DNA of 64,000 nucleotides, taken from Paramuribaculum sp. Lineage in GTDB: Bacteria > Bacteroidota > Bacteroidia > Bacteroidales > Muribaculaceae. Positions 16,201-25,962 of this stretch are shown piece by piece. A program made the translations under genes and the position numbers. The stretch is taken from NCBI GenBank assembly GCA_022511125.1, contig JAFLSD010000008.1, positions 1-64,000 on the forward strand. The letters run 5' to 3'. Numbering within the stretch: position 1 is the stretch's first letter; every line of letters begins with the position of its first letter. The notes under the pieces are model-generated. The model made no database searches. It had not been told where the DNA came from and saw nothing but the letters and a program-made list of their open reading frames with translations.

Positions 16201-17061
16201 TTATTTTGCACTCTGGAGGTTGAAGTTGATCGGAAGGGTGAACCAAACGTCCACAGCCTGACCGTTCTGCTTACCGGGGATAAATTTCGGGAGCAGTTTA
16301 ACCACTCTGAGAGCTTCTTTGTCGAGAGCCGGGTGCTTACCGCGAGCAATCTTAGCTTCGCCGATCGAACCGTCTTTCTTAACAACGAATCTTACCGAAA
16401 CACGACCACCTACATTGTCTTCGATGGCCTCCTGCGGGAATACCAACTTCGAGGAAATGAAGTCGTAGAGAGCTTTGTCACCACCGGGGAACGTAGGCAT
16501 CTGCTCAACGGCTTCGAATACCTTATGTTCGACCACGGGTTCGGGTTTCTTTTCTTCAACAACAACGACTTCTTTGTGCTCCTGTGCGTTGATGATGTCG
16601 TCGACACCACGGTCTTCGTTAACAGCACCAACCGCTCTTTCATCAGCCATCTGCTCTTCAACGCTCTTGATCTCTTCGGTCACTTCGTTGTCGGCCACGA
16701 TGTTCAATTCAGTGAGCTTGGTAGTGTTAAGAAGTTCTTCCTGGAGCACTTCCTGAACTTCAGGTTCCTGGAAAGGAGTTTCATCTTCCTGAGGTTCTTC
16801 TTCCTGTACTTCGTCAGTAGACATTGCCATGAGTTCCTGTTCGTTCATATCCTCGGGTCTTGCCTCAGCCGATTTGATAACGGTGTTGACAACGAATGCG
16901 AGTACGAAAAGGAGCGCGATGAAGAATACGATCACGATCATAGCTCTGTTGTGACGTCCGATAGAACCCTGACGAAGTTTATAAGCACCAAATTCCTTAT
17001 TTTTACCTTCGAAAATAAGATCGGTCCATTCTTTTGATGAAAGATCTACATCTTTAGCCAT
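16201..17061 (-). CDS. tonB: TonB energy transducer
   Basis: A 286-residue periplasm-spanning protein that passes proton-motive energy from ExbBD to outer-membrane TonB-dependent receptors such as the SusC at 59748. It has one membrane segment (about 41-62), a Glu/Val-rich disordered spacer instead of the classic Pro-rich one, and a C-terminal TonB domain (about 185-280, starting VEQMPTFPGGDKALYDFI). The cytoplasmic N-terminal stretch of about 40 residues (KEWTDLIFEGKNKEFGAYKLR) is typical of Bacteroidetes TonB. Last gene of exbB-exbD-exbD-tonB. Confidence 0.93.
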   Translation of the reverse strand: MAKDVDLSSKEWTDLIFEGKNKEFGAYKLRQGSIGRHNRAMIVIVFFIALLFVLAFVVNTVIKSAEARPEDMNEQELMAMSTDEVQEEEPQEDETPFQEPEVQEVLQEELLNTTKLTELNIVADNEVTEEIKSVEEQMADERAVGAVNEDRGVDDIINAQEHKEVVVVEEKKPEPVVEHKVFEAVEQMPTFPGGDKALYDFISSKLVFPQEAIEDNVGGRVSVRFVVKKDGSIGEAKIARGKHPALDKEALRVVKLLPKFIPGKQNGQAVDVWFTLPINFNLQSAK

Positions 17062-17102
17062 TTTCTTCTTAGATTTTTGGATTAATATATATCTGCCATC
17101 AA

Positions 17103-17852
17103 TTATTTACCATGTTTACGTATGAACGCCTCAATCATCATCGAATCCGTATGATTGATATTGTCGATCTGGTAACGTGAAATCTGGTTGATGTTCATTT
17201 CATCGAGGGCGCTGATAAGACTTTCCCAAGAAGCTTCGGGTGTAGCCTTGATAATAACAACGGGACGTGTGAGGGTGGAGTCGTTACGGATTTCTTTAGC
17301 CATAGCCTGATAAATACTGTCGTTTTTATCTTTGTTGGAAGAGAATTCCTTATTTCTCCATTTCACTTTAAGTTCGTCGATTTTTTTCAGCACGTCTTTG
17401 TTACGGTCGTGTAGAATCTTACGGATACCGCGCTGGGTAGAACCTTCGTTTCCTAGGAAGACTTCGCGTTCGAGGTTAGAATCCTCGAGAATGCCGTCCT
17501 TGTTTTCGTCAACGAGCATGGGCTGCCCTGCGAAGAAGTATACCGTATTTTTATAACGACCGTTTTCATCTTTCTTGGGTTCGCCATTTTCATCGCGTTC
17601 CGTCGAAACGATCATTGTGATAGCTTCCGATTCTTTAGCTTTGTTCTGCTCCTCTTGTTCAACCTTTTCGTTAGTAGGAAGGATGATCTGGAGGGTCTGC
17701 GACTTAATCATCGTGGTACAAAGCATGAAGAACGTAATCAGAAGCATGTTCATGTCAACCATGGGCGTGAAGTCCACATGGATCGCCATTTTCTTCTGGG
17801 CGCCTTTTTTCTTTTTCTTGCCGCCTTTATCTGATTGTTCAATCTGTGCCAT
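17103..17852 (-). CDS. exbD: ExbD-type biopolymer transport protein (second copy)
   Basis: A 249-residue ExbD/TolR protein. After a Lys-rich cytoplasmic start comes the conserved VDFTPMVDMNMLLITFFMLC, whose Asp in the membrane helix carries protons. A large periplasmic domain follows. It is longer than E. coli ExbD (141 residues), with an insert rich in charged residues between about 75 and 175. It lies 6 bases after the first exbD copy. Confidence 0.9.
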   Translation of the reverse strand: MAQIEQSDKGGKKKKKGAQKKMAIHVDFTPMVDMNMLLITFFMLCTTMIKSQTLQIILPTNEKVEQEEQNKAKESEAITMIVSTERDENGEPKKDENGRYKNTVYFFAGQPMLVDENKDGILEDSNLEREVFLGNEGSTQRGIRKILHDRNKDVLKKIDELKVKWRNKEFSSNKDKNDSIYQAMAKEIRNDSTLTRPVVIIKATPEASWESLISALDEMNINQISRYQIDNINHTDSMMIEAFIRKHGK

Positions 17853-17858
17853 AATGAA

Positions 17859-18575
17859 TTAGTCTTGTTCAGTTTTTAAAGCAGTCATTAAGCTGAATCG
17901 GTTCATTTTCAGAGTCTGAAGATTGTCGAGCACGTCGTGTACGGTGTTGTATGGCGTCTTGGCATCAGCCTTGACAGCTATACCTTCGCCTTTCTTCATC
18001 GCTGCCTGCAGGTTTTCATTTCCTGACGAATAAATGGCCTGCATCCAAATCTGAAATTCGTTGGGGTGGTTAAGGTCACGGTTATCGTTGATTGGAATAC
18101 CGACATCCGCGCGGGTCATATCCGAAATAACCTTATCCTGATCCAACTGTGACATTCTCAAGAACGTGGGCAGAGCTTCGAAAGGAACGCCAAACATGTT
18201 GATTTTGGAGAATTTCTCAACGTCTGCTTCGCTCAGTTGCACTTTCTTATTAGGATGGAGTTCATTGTATTTGCTAACCGCCTTGCGAACGACTTCGGCT
18301 CTGATTGCCTCGGAGCCCCAAGTGTCCTTGTTAGCTTCGTCCGCGTCACCGGTTATAGAGATGAATACTTTACCTTCTGGAGAAACGAGCACCTGCGCCA
18401 GATTGGAGATGGGCACTTTTTCTTCGGAAACGGATGACGGTGTGATAACCGTTACCGGTTCTTTCTGAAGGAAAGTCGAGGTCAACATGAAGAAAGTAAG
18501 CAAAAGAACAGTCACGTCACTCATCGCGGTCATGTCGATGAGGGTACTCTTTCTTTTAGGTTTTACTTTTCCCAT
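17859..18575 (-). CDS. exbD: ExbD-type biopolymer transport protein (first copy)
   Basis: A 238-residue ExbD/TolR paralog with the helix LIDMTAMSDVTVLLLTFFML, again containing the proton-carrying Asp, and a large periplasmic domain. It diverges strongly from the second copy. Paired, non-identical exbD genes are normal in Bacteroidetes and presumably form heteromeric stator units with the ExbB upstream. Confidence 0.9.
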   Translation of the reverse strand: MGKVKPKRKSTLIDMTAMSDVTVLLLTFFMLTSTFLQKEPVTVITPSSVSEEKVPISNLAQVLVSPEGKVFISITGDADEANKDTWGSEAIRAEVVRKAVSKYNELHPNKKVQLSEADVEKFSKINMFGVPFEALPTFLRMSQLDQDKVISDMTRADVGIPINDNRDLNHPNEFQIWMQAIYSSGNENLQAAMKKGEGIAVKADAKTPYNTVHDVLDNLQTLKMNRFSLMTALKTEQD

Positions 18576-18622
18576 ATTACAAATTTAACTAATTGTTTAA
18601 CGTTATAGACTTGCAACAGGGA

Positions 18623-19498
18623 TTAGTGAGTAGCTGCGAATGTCTGTACGATAGAGAAACCGATCTCGTCGATAGCGTAGGTCAGGTTGTCGATCTTGTT
18701 GGTGTAGAAGTTGTAAGATATTACAGCGAAAGCACCAGTTGCGATACCGAAGGCGGTGTTGATAAGAGCCTCCGAGATACCGGTCGAGAGTTCAGTCGAG
18801 TCAGGAGCACCAGAAGCAGCGAGAGCCTGGAACGACTTGATCATACCGATCACAGTACCTAACAGACCAACGAGAGTACCGAGAGTAGTCATGGTAGCTA
18901 CGATCGGGAGGTTCTGCTGGAGAGCCGGCATTTCGAGAGCAGTAGCTTCTTCTACTTCTTTCTGAAGAGTAGCGATTTTCTGTTCTTTAGTGAGTACAGT
19001 GTTCATGTCCATTTCCTGATAACGAACCAATGCGGCTGCAACCACAGCTGCAACAGAACCCTGCTGATTTTTGCAAAGAGCCTGAGCACCAGCGATATCG
19101 TTTTTAGCAAGACATTTTTTCACGTCGGCTACGAACTTGGTGATGTTACCTTTACCTTTAGCGCTGCGGAGAGCGATGAAACGTTCAACAGAGAGAACGA
19201 TAACGGTAAGGAACAGCGTCTGGAGGATAGGCACGATAACGCCTCCCATGAAGATAGTACCCCAGATGTTATTTGGGTGACCTTTCTTATCGGTGAAGAA
19301 CATTGAAGTGATGCCTTCCGATCCACCGTCGATTTCAAAATGCTGCGGGTGACCGAACCAGAAGATGAAAAGACAAACAGCAACGATAAAGCAGGCGATG
19401 ATTACAAGAAAAGCATTCTTGATACCGCTAACATTGCTACCAGAATTTTTAGCCTGAGGCGTCTTAGCCACTGTAGGCTGGGCTTTTTGAGCTTCCAT
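18623..19498 (-). CDS. exbB: MotA/TolQ/ExbB proton channel protein
   Basis: A 291-residue inner-membrane channel subunit. It has a first membrane helix near 28-50 and a second near 83-105. The conserved ExbB/TolQ block covers roughly 190-270 (LPIVATMTTLGTLVGLLGTVIGMIKSF, then a helix with GIATGAFAVI). It couples proton flow to TonB. First gene of the four-gene unit, preceded by a TACTTTTG box. The long N-terminal extension with its own helix is usual in this phylum. Confidence 0.93.
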   Translation of the reverse strand: MEAQKAQPTVAKTPQAKNSGSNVSGIKNAFLVIIACFIVAVCLFIFWFGHPQHFEIDGGSEGITSMFFTDKKGHPNNIWGTIFMGGVIVPILQTLFLTVIVLSVERFIALRSAKGKGNITKFVADVKKCLAKNDIAGAQALCKNQQGSVAAVVAAALVRYQEMDMNTVLTKEQKIATLQKEVEEATALEMPALQQNLPIVATMTTLGTLVGLLGTVIGMIKSFQALAASGAPDSTELSTGISEALINTAFGIATGAFAVISYNFYTNKIDNLTYAIDEIGFSIVQTFAATH

Positions 19499-19597
19499 AA
19501 TTTGATAATTACTAATTTAGAATATTAAGGTATTATGTTAATTAAATTTTTCCGGAATAGATTTCATGGTATCTGCCAATTTTAAGCGAAACCAATG

Positions 19598-19605
19598 CAA
19601 AAGTA
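19598..19605 (-). promoter_or_regulatory. -7 box for exbB-exbD-exbD-tonB
   Basis: Reads TACTTTTG on the minus strand, about 100 bases upstream of the exbB ATG. Confidence 0.55.
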
Positions 19606-19740
19606 TCATAATTTTTTTAAATACAAAAATAATGGTGTTTATTTTTCTGCATTTTTTCTTGAAAGTTGATTTTTTCACAGATGGAAAGGCCGGTTTTTAT
19701 ATTTTTTTAAAGAATTTAATCAGTTATCAAAATAAATAGG

Positions 19741-19748
19741 TAACTTTG
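19741..19748 (+). promoter_or_regulatory. -7 box for nqrABCDEF
   Basis: TAACTTTG, 40 bases upstream of the nqrA ATG. The following bases, GCACCCGAAA, are the same as after the rpsP box. Confidence 0.6.
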
Positions 19749-19788
19749 CACCCGAAATCAGGGCATAGCACCCATATATACCTGAAAA

Positions 19789-21132
19789 ATGAACAAGCTT
19801 TTAAAAATCAAGAAAGGCTTAGACCTGAATCTTGCAGGTGCAATATCCGATAAGTCTGTGGCCGTCAGCATCAAATCCGGACGTTTGGCCGTGGTTCCCG
19901 ACGATTTTCCGGGACTAACTCCGCGATTGGATGTGAAGGAGGGCGATAAAGTGGCGAAAGGTCAATCTTTAGCCCATGATAAAACGCATGAAGAGATAAA
20001 ATTATGTTCGCCGGTTTCGGGGATTGTTTCTTCTATAATAAGAGGTGAGAGACGGAAAATCCTCAGCGTAATCATAGACGCTGATGACACCAATGACGAA
20101 ATAATCTTCAATCTAACCCAGAATCCCGATAAAGGAGAAATAAGACATATACTACTTGAATCGGGTCTTTGGAGCCGCCTGAGACAATTACCGTATGACA
20201 TCGTGCCGCATCCCGAACGTGAACCGAGGGATATTTTCGTGACGGCGTTCGACAGCGCTCCGCTTGCAGGCGATTTGCTGAAGAATCCGTCGGTCAACCA
20301 GGAAAACATCAAAGCCGGAGTTGAAGCGCTGAAAAAGCTTACCAAAGGGAAAGTTTACATCTCTGCAAGAGAAAACTTCCCCTATAGTTGTGAAAATGCG
20401 GAGCTTATTACGATTCAAGGGCCTCATCCGGCCGGTTTGCCTTCCATACAGGCAGGTAATATAAAGCCTATAAATAAAGGGGAGACAGTTTGGATGTTAG
20501 ATATCGTTACATTGTCGAAAATAGGAGAGCTCATCTCATCCGGGCAGTATTCGACTGAAACTCTCGTGGCTGTCACCGGTTCGGAGATCTCCGACCCGCA
20601 TTATGTTCTGACTACTGAAGGGGCGGAAATCGAGTCATTAATAAAAGATTCAATCGCTCCGGGAGATAAAAACCGGCGCATCATTTCAGGGAACGTTCTG
20701 TCAGGTAAAAAAACAGAAAAGACAGAATTTCTTAGGTTCCCTCATCGCCAGATAACCGTAATCCCTGAAGGGAACGACAAGGATGAATTTATGGGCTGGG
20801 CTTCCATCTCGCCCTCAAAACTGAGCGCAAGCAGATCGTACCCACTGTCGCGTTTCAAAGCGATCTTCTCACCCGACGCTCGCCTGAACGGCGGAAAAAG
20901 AGCTATGATTATGTCGGGTCTGTATGACAGGATGATTCCGCTGGATATAATGGCTGAGTATCTCATAAAAGCTGTTTTGTCGCGCAACATAGAGAAAATG
21001 GAACAGTTGGGGATTTATGAAGTCAGTCCTGAAGATTTTGCATTAGCCGAATTTGTGGATCCGTCAAAACTGGAATTACAGAAAATAATCCGTTCGGGTC
21101 TCGATTATATGAGAAAGGAAACAGAAGATTAA
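19789..21132 (+). CDS. nqrA: Na+-translocating NADH:quinone reductase subunit A
   Basis: A 447-residue peripheral cytoplasmic subunit of the six-subunit Nqr sodium pump. The N-terminal KIKKGLDLNLAGAISD and the RnfC/NqrA-like barrel-sandwich segment (VKEGDKVAKGQSLAHDKTHEEIKLCSPVSG) are characteristic. Length matches the usual 445-450. It opens a tightly packed operon nqrABCDEF that converts NADH oxidation into a sodium gradient. Confidence 0.96.
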   Translation: MNKLLKIKKGLDLNLAGAISDKSVAVSIKSGRLAVVPDDFPGLTPRLDVKEGDKVAKGQSLAHDKTHEEIKLCSPVSGIVSSIIRGERRKILSVIIDADDTNDEIIFNLTQNPDKGEIRHILLESGLWSRLRQLPYDIVPHPEREPRDIFVTAFDSAPLAGDLLKNPSVNQENIKAGVEALKKLTKGKVYISARENFPYSCENAELITIQGPHPAGLPSIQAGNIKPINKGETVWMLDIVTLSKIGELISSGQYSTETLVAVTGSEISDPHYVLTTEGAEIESLIKDSIAPGDKNRRIISGNVLSGKKTEKTEFLRFPHRQITVIPEGNDKDEFMGWASISPSKLSASRSYPLSRFKAIFSPDARLNGGKRAMIMSGLYDRMIPLDIMAEYLIKAVLSRNIEKMEQLGIYEVSPEDFALAEFVDPSKLELQKIIRSGLDYMRKETED

Positions 21133-21139
21133 TTGAGCG

Positions 21140-22357
21140 ATGAAAAAATTAAGAAAATATATCGACCGAATAAAGCCTGATTTTCAACCTGGCGGACGAT
21201 TTTCAGCTTTTCAGTCGGTGTTTGACGGCTTCGAGACATTTCTCTTCACGCCTAAGGAGACTTCCGAATCGGGAGTCCACATCCATGACTCAATAGACTC
21301 AAAAAGAGTGATGATAATCGTGGTTCTCGCATTGCTTCCGTGCCTGCTGTTCGGCATGTACAATACGGGTTACCAGAATTTTCTCGCTTCGGGACTACAC
21401 GATTTTCCTTTCTGGCAAATTATGGCTTACGGTTTTCTTGCCATATTGCCGAGGATCGTGGTTACATATGTGGTCGGACTGGGAATAGAATTTATAGTTG
21501 CACAATGGCGCAAAGAAGAGATACAGGAAGGTTTTCTCGTGACCGGAATCCTGATCCCTTTAATATGCCCTATCGAAACTCCTCTTTGGATGCTTGCGGT
21601 AGCGACAGCCTTTTCGGTTATTTTCGTCAAGGAAGTATTCGGAGGAACAGGTTATAACATATTCAATGTTGCTTTAGTCACTCGCGCATTCCTCTTTTTC
21701 GCATATCCGGCCAGTATGAGCGGCGACAAAGTGTTTATTGCATCTAAACCCATCTGCGGCTTAGGCGGTACGGTAAATTTCGCGGACGGTGTGTCGGGAG
21801 CGACTCCTTTAGGACAGATCGCGACTCATACCGAAGGGGCTTTAAGGATTCAGAATGTGACAGGTGGAGATATCTCCTCCTGGGATGCTTTTTTAGGATT
21901 GATTCCGGGATCATTCGGTGAAACATCCACACTTTGTATACTAATCGGTGCCGCAATCCTTCTGATGGCCGGAATTGCCAGCTGGCGAATAATCATTTCG
22001 GTAGTTATCGGTGGATTATTTATGGGTTGGATAGCCAATTTATTTGCAACCCCGACTTATCCGGCCTCTTATCTATCTCCTTTAGACCAACTCCTTTATG
22101 GTGGCTTCGCTTTCGCTGCTGTGTTCATGGCTACCGATCCCGTTACGGCTTCGCGTACAGGAATAGGAAAATTCGTTTATGGTTTCCTTACCGGCGCAAT
22201 AGCTATAATCATCCGTGTTTATAACAACGGCTATCCGGAAGGAGCAATGCTTGCTGTGCTTCTGATGAATGCACTTGCCCCGCTAATAGACTGGTGTGTG
22301 GTTCAGGCGAATATAAACAGAAGAATGAAACGTGCTAAAAGAATGAGTTATGAATAA
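21140..22357 (+). CDS. nqrB: Na+-translocating NADH:quinone reductase subunit B
   Basis: A 405-residue membrane subunit of about ten helices. The motif SGATP (219-223) supplies T222, the residue expected to carry covalently bound FMN, attached by ApbE. It starts 7 bases after nqrA and overlaps nqrC by 8 bases. Confidence 0.96.
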   Translation: MKKLRKYIDRIKPDFQPGGRFSAFQSVFDGFETFLFTPKETSESGVHIHDSIDSKRVMIIVVLALLPCLLFGMYNTGYQNFLASGLHDFPFWQIMAYGFLAILPRIVVTYVVGLGIEFIVAQWRKEEIQEGFLVTGILIPLICPIETPLWMLAVATAFSVIFVKEVFGGTGYNIFNVALVTRAFLFFAYPASMSGDKVFIASKPICGLGGTVNFADGVSGATPLGQIATHTEGALRIQNVTGGDISSWDAFLGLIPGSFGETSTLCILIGAAILLMAGIASWRIIISVVIGGLFMGWIANLFATPTYPASYLSPLDQLLYGGFAFAAVFMATDPVTASRTGIGKFVYGFLTGAIAIIIRVYNNGYPEGAMLAVLLMNALAPLIDWCVVQANINRRMKRAKRMSYE

Positions 22358-23051
22358 ACAGAGTAATTCATATTCCATCATTTATATCATCGTTCTGGCG
22401 ATAGTAGTCGGTGCCGCTCTCGCCTTTACTTCGGCAGCCCTGTCTGACAAACAGCAGGAAAACGCTGACAAGGACAAAATGAGACAGATACTCTCGGCCA
22501 TTCACATAACTGCACCTTCCGACAGCATAATCGCTTTATATTCAGAGTATATAACAGGTAGCTTTGTCGTCGACGAAACCGGAAAGAAAATAGAAGGTGA
22601 TGCTTTCGATGTGAACGTAGCCAATGAGAGCAAGAAGAAGGACGAAGATAGAGAGTTGCCCGTCTTTGTAGGCAAAAGCAGCGATGGCTCAACTAAATAT
22701 ATCCTACCTGTTTACGGAGCGGGATTATGGGGGCCGATTTGGGGTTATGTTGCTTTTAATTCCGACGGTAAAACGATATTCGGAGCCTATTTTGCCCATC
22801 AAGGTGAGACTCCCGGATTAGGTGCCGAGATTGAAAAGCCGGCATTTTCAGACCGTTTCATCGGTAAAAGTATATTCAAACAAGGCAAATTCCTACCTAT
22901 AACAGTTGTCAAAGCCGGAACGCAGCCCAGCCGTGGAGAAGATTATGTCGACGGGGTTTCGGGAGGCACCATAACAAGTAACGGGGTGGCTTCCATGCTT
23001 GCCAACTGTCTCACACCTTATGAAGCCTTTCTTCAAAGTCTTTCAGATTAA
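22350..23051 (+). CDS. nqrC: Na+-translocating NADH:quinone reductase subunit C
   Basis: A 233-residue subunit with one N-terminal membrane helix (about 8-29) and a periplasmic FMN-binding domain. The flavinylation motif is DGVSGGTITS, with T207 as the FMN-bearing threonine. The family's textbook form is SGAT, so the third position is Gly rather than Ala. The motif position and spacing are otherwise normal. Confidence 0.94.
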   Translation: MNKQSNSYSIIYIIVLAIVVGAALAFTSAALSDKQQENADKDKMRQILSAIHITAPSDSIIALYSEYITGSFVVDETGKKIEGDAFDVNVANESKKKDEDRELPVFVGKSSDGSTKYILPVYGAGLWGPIWGYVAFNSDGKTIFGAYFAHQGETPGLGAEIEKPAFSDRFIGKSIFKQGKFLPITVVKAGTQPSRGEDYVDGVSGGTITSNGVASMLANCLTPYEAFLQSLSD

Positions 23052-23078
23052 TAATCAATAATCAAAAGAATCACTCAA

Positions 23079-23705
23079 ATGGCGGAAAAAATAGACACCA
23101 AGAAAGTTTTTTTCAATCCGTTTTCAAAAAATAACCCTGTCATAGTGCAGATACTCGGTATCTGTTCCGTTCTGGCAGTTACGGCGAAATTAGAACCGGC
23201 AATAGTGATGGGAATGTCGGTAATAGCGGTTCTGGCCTTTTCCAACGTCATTATTTCGTGTCTTCGCAACACAATCCCCATAAACATACGTATAATCGTG
23301 CAGTTAGTAGTCGTTGCGGGTCTCGTGGTGATAGTCGATCAATTGCTAAAAGCCTATGCCTACGATGTGTCAAAACAACTGTCGGTGTTCATCGGGCTGA
23401 TAATAACCAATTGTATCCTCATGGGTCGACTGGAAGCTTTCGCGATGGGCAACCGCCCTTGGCCGTCGTTTCTTGACGGAATCGGCAACGGCATAGGATA
23501 TGCCATCATACTAATAATCACCGGATTTTTCCGCGAACTTTTTGGGAGCGGTACGCTGTTAGGCTATCAGATCGTTCCCCAATCTTTTTATGAAGCGGGA
23601 TATGTGAACAACGGCCTTATGATTCTGCCTCCCATGGCTTTAATAGTGGTGGCGTGCATCATATGGGTTCAGAGAGCGAGAAACAAAGAACTTCAGGAAG
23701 ACTAA
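23079..23705 (+). CDS. nqrD: Na+-translocating NADH:quinone reductase subunit D
   Basis: A 208-residue integral membrane subunit with six helices, homologous to RnfE. The [21 protein letters not shown] start and the [19 protein letters not shown] segment are typical. NqrD and NqrE pack as an inverted pair and hold an iron centre in the membrane core. Placed between nqrC and nqrE as usual. Confidence 0.95.
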   Translation: MAEKIDTKKVFFNPFSKNNPVIVQILGICSVLAVTAKLEPAIVMGMSVIAVLAFSNVIISCLRNTIPINIRIIVQLVVVAGLVVIVDQLLKAYAYDVSKQLSVFIGLIITNCILMGRLEAFAMGNRPWPSFLDGIGNGIGYAIILIITGFFRELFGSGTLLGYQIVPQSFYEAGYVNNGLMILPPMALIVVACIIWVQRARNKELQED

Positions 23706-23727
23706 TAATCACAGACTGACGAAGATT

Positions 23728-24345
23728 ATGGAAAATTTCAATATATTCATACGGTCGATTTTCGTTGACAATATGATTTTTGCCTACTTTTTGGGCATGT
23801 GTTCTTTCCTCGCCGTATCGAAGAACGTCAAGACTGCTTTCGGTCTTGGCGTGGCAGTAACATTCATGTTGGTGATAACCCTGCCAATAAACTGGCTTCT
23901 TGAAAATTATATACTCAAACCGGGTGCACTTCTCTGGTTGGGAGATGAATACAAAGATGTCGATCTTTCGTTTCTATCCCTCATCATGTTTATAGCTGTC
24001 ATAGCATCAATGACACAATTGGTGGAAATGACTGTAGAAAAATACAGTCCTACTCTTTACGCATCGTTAGGAATCTTCCTTCCGCTAATAGCTGTGAACT
24101 GCGCCATCCTGGGTGGATCGCTGTTCATGCAACAGAGAGAATACGGCACAATCTGGACAGCTACCTGCGCCGGAGCTGGTTGGGGTTTAGGGTGGTTACT
24201 TGCCATAACTGCTGTGGCAGCCATCCGGGAACGGATCGCAACGTATTCGAAAATTCCCAAGCCATTGAGAGGCACAGGCATAACATTCATTATTACTGCA
24301 TTGATGGGAATAGCTTTCATGAGCTTTCTCGGAATTAAAATTTGA
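23728..24345 (+). CDS. nqrE: Na+-translocating NADH:quinone reductase subunit E
   Basis: A 205-residue six-helix membrane subunit, homologous to RnfA. Visible family segments include FAYFLGMCSFLAVSKNVKTA and AVNCAILGGSLFMQQRE. The two cysteine-bearing helices (GMCSF and VNCAI) provide ligands for the intramembrane iron centre. Confidence 0.95.
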   Translation: MENFNIFIRSIFVDNMIFAYFLGMCSFLAVSKNVKTAFGLGVAVTFMLVITLPINWLLENYILKPGALLWLGDEYKDVDLSFLSLIMFIAVIASMTQLVEMTVEKYSPTLYASLGIFLPLIAVNCAILGGSLFMQQREYGTIWTATCAGAGWGLGWLLAITAVAAIRERIATYSKIPKPLRGTGITFIITALMGIAFMSFLGIKI

Positions 24346-24350
24346 TTGCC

Positions 24351-25646
24351 ATGAATTATCATCTGCTCTGCTCGTCTAATAGCCTGACAATAATAGCGGG
24401 AACGATTATTTTCATAGCCCTGACTTTGATATTGGTGGTAATTCTTTTGATCGCCAAAAAATTTCTCGTTCATTCGGGTAAAGTGACCATCACCATTAAC
24501 GGCGACCGCGAAGTAACGGCCGATTCCGGAGGCACGTTGCTTTCCACTATGGCCAATTCCAATGTTTTTCTACCTTCGGCTTGCGGAGGCAAAGGAAGTT
24601 GCGGCCAATGTAAAGTTCAGGTATTTGAAGGAGGAGGCAATATATTGCCTACGGAGACAGTGCATTTCACCCGCAAACAGATAAAAGAAGACTGGCGTCT
24701 GGCATGTCAGGTAAAGGTCAAGGAAGACATGAAAATAGGTGTTCCTGCATCGGTTCTTGATATTAAGGAATGGGAATGCGAAGTGATTTCCAACCGAAAT
24801 GTGGCGACATTTATCAAGGAATTTATAGTCGCTCTACCACTGGGCGAACACATGGATTTTATCCCCGGCTCCTATGCCCAGATAAAGATTCCGCCCTATA
24901 AGATGACCTATGACAAGGATATTGACAAATCTCTGATAGGAGAAGAATATCTTCCGTCATGGGAAAAATTCGGACTATTCTCTTTGGCGTGCGTCAACAC
25001 TGAAACTACGGTAAGAGCTTATTCCATGGCAAATTATCCTGCTGAAGGCGACCGTATAATGTTGACTGTCAGAATAGCCACCCCTCCGATGAAGCCGAAA
25101 CCGGAAGTGGGATTCATGGACGTTATGCCAGGCATCGCATCCAGCTATATTTTTACCCTCAAACCAGGCGATAAAGTGATGATGAGCGGCCCTTACGGCG
25201 ACTTCCATCCGATATTCGATTCAAAAAAAGAAATGATGTGGATAGGCGGAGGCGCAGGGATGGCTCCACTTCGCGCACAAATTATGCATATGACCAAAAC
25301 GTTGAACACACGCGATCGGGAAATGCATTATTTCTATGGTGCCCGTGCCTTGAACGAAGTGTTCTACCTCGATGATTTCTTACAGATCGAAAAAGAATTC
25401 CCGAATTTCCATTTCCATCTCGCCCTTGACCGTCCGGATCCTGCCGCCGACGCTGCCGGAGTAAAATACACACCCGGATTCGTTCACCAGGTAATCTATG
25501 ACACATACCTTAAAGATCACGATAATCCTGAAGACATCGAATACTACATGTGTGGCCCCGGCCCGATGAGTAAAGCAGTCGAGGGCATGTTGGATTCTCT
25601 CGGGGTCGACCCGGAAAATATCCACTACGACAACTTCGGCGCATAA
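24351..25646 (+). CDS. nqrF: Na+-translocating NADH:quinone reductase subunit F
   Basis: A 431-residue electron-entry subunit from the ATG at 24351; a TTG three codons earlier overlaps nqrE and is less likely. It has one N-terminal helix (about 14-36), then a plant-type 2Fe-2S ferredoxin domain with C78, C84, C87 and C119 (ACGGKGSCGQC and LACQV). A ferredoxin-reductase module follows, with FAD motif RAYSMANYP and NADH motif GGGAGMAPLRAQI. It takes electrons from NADH. Last gene of the operon. Confidence 0.96.
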   Translation: MNYHLLCSSNSLTIIAGTIIFIALTLILVVILLIAKKFLVHSGKVTITINGDREVTADSGGTLLSTMANSNVFLPSACGGKGSCGQCKVQVFEGGGNILPTETVHFTRKQIKEDWRLACQVKVKEDMKIGVPASVLDIKEWECEVISNRNVATFIKEFIVALPLGEHMDFIPGSYAQIKIPPYKMTYDKDIDKSLIGEEYLPSWEKFGLFSLACVNTETTVRAYSMANYPAEGDRIMLTVRIATPPMKPKPEVGFMDVMPGIASSYIFTLKPGDKVMMSGPYGDFHPIFDSKKEMMWIGGGAGMAPLRAQIMHMTKTLNTRDREMHYFYGARALNEVFYLDDFLQIEKEFPNFHFHLALDRPDPAADAAGVKYTPGFVHQVIYDTYLKDHDNPEDIEYYMCGPGPMSKAVEGMLDSLGVDPENIHYDNFGA

Positions 25647-25962
25647 TCGAAAAGATAATCGACTATATTTTCAGCAATAAACGATTGGAATACACTTGGT
25701 AATAGCTGTATTCTCATAATGGATTATCTATCCAACAAAACCGGTTTATCACAAGGGTTGATTAACATATTGCTTTTGTCATATTAGGCTCATTATCTAA
25801 ACTCTATTATCGGTGCTTATTGTTTTTTGCTGGATAACGGTAAATTGTTTTTGCAAAAAGAATGGAACTCCAGGAATAGATTTATGGGATAAATAATTAC
25901 TTCTTTGGAGTAACAGGAAAAAAATCGTAATTTTGCGGTATAAAAGTTTACATTAAGTACTT
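25647..25962. other. Intergenic region after nqrF
   Basis: AT-rich DNA with no gene recognised. A weak 7-bp inverted repeat, GAATACA (25688-25694) with TGTATTC (25707-25713), lacks a following T-run, so the nqr terminator is not clearly identified. The promoter box of the next gene is at 25928-25935. Confidence 0.5.
25928..25935 (+). promoter_or_regulatory. -7 box for the aminotransferase unit
   Basis: TAATTTTG, 27 bases upstream of the ATG at 25963. Confidence 0.55.

Noticed and set aside
25688-25713. Inverted repeat as nqr terminator
   Set aside because: Only 7 bp and no T-run; too weak to call.
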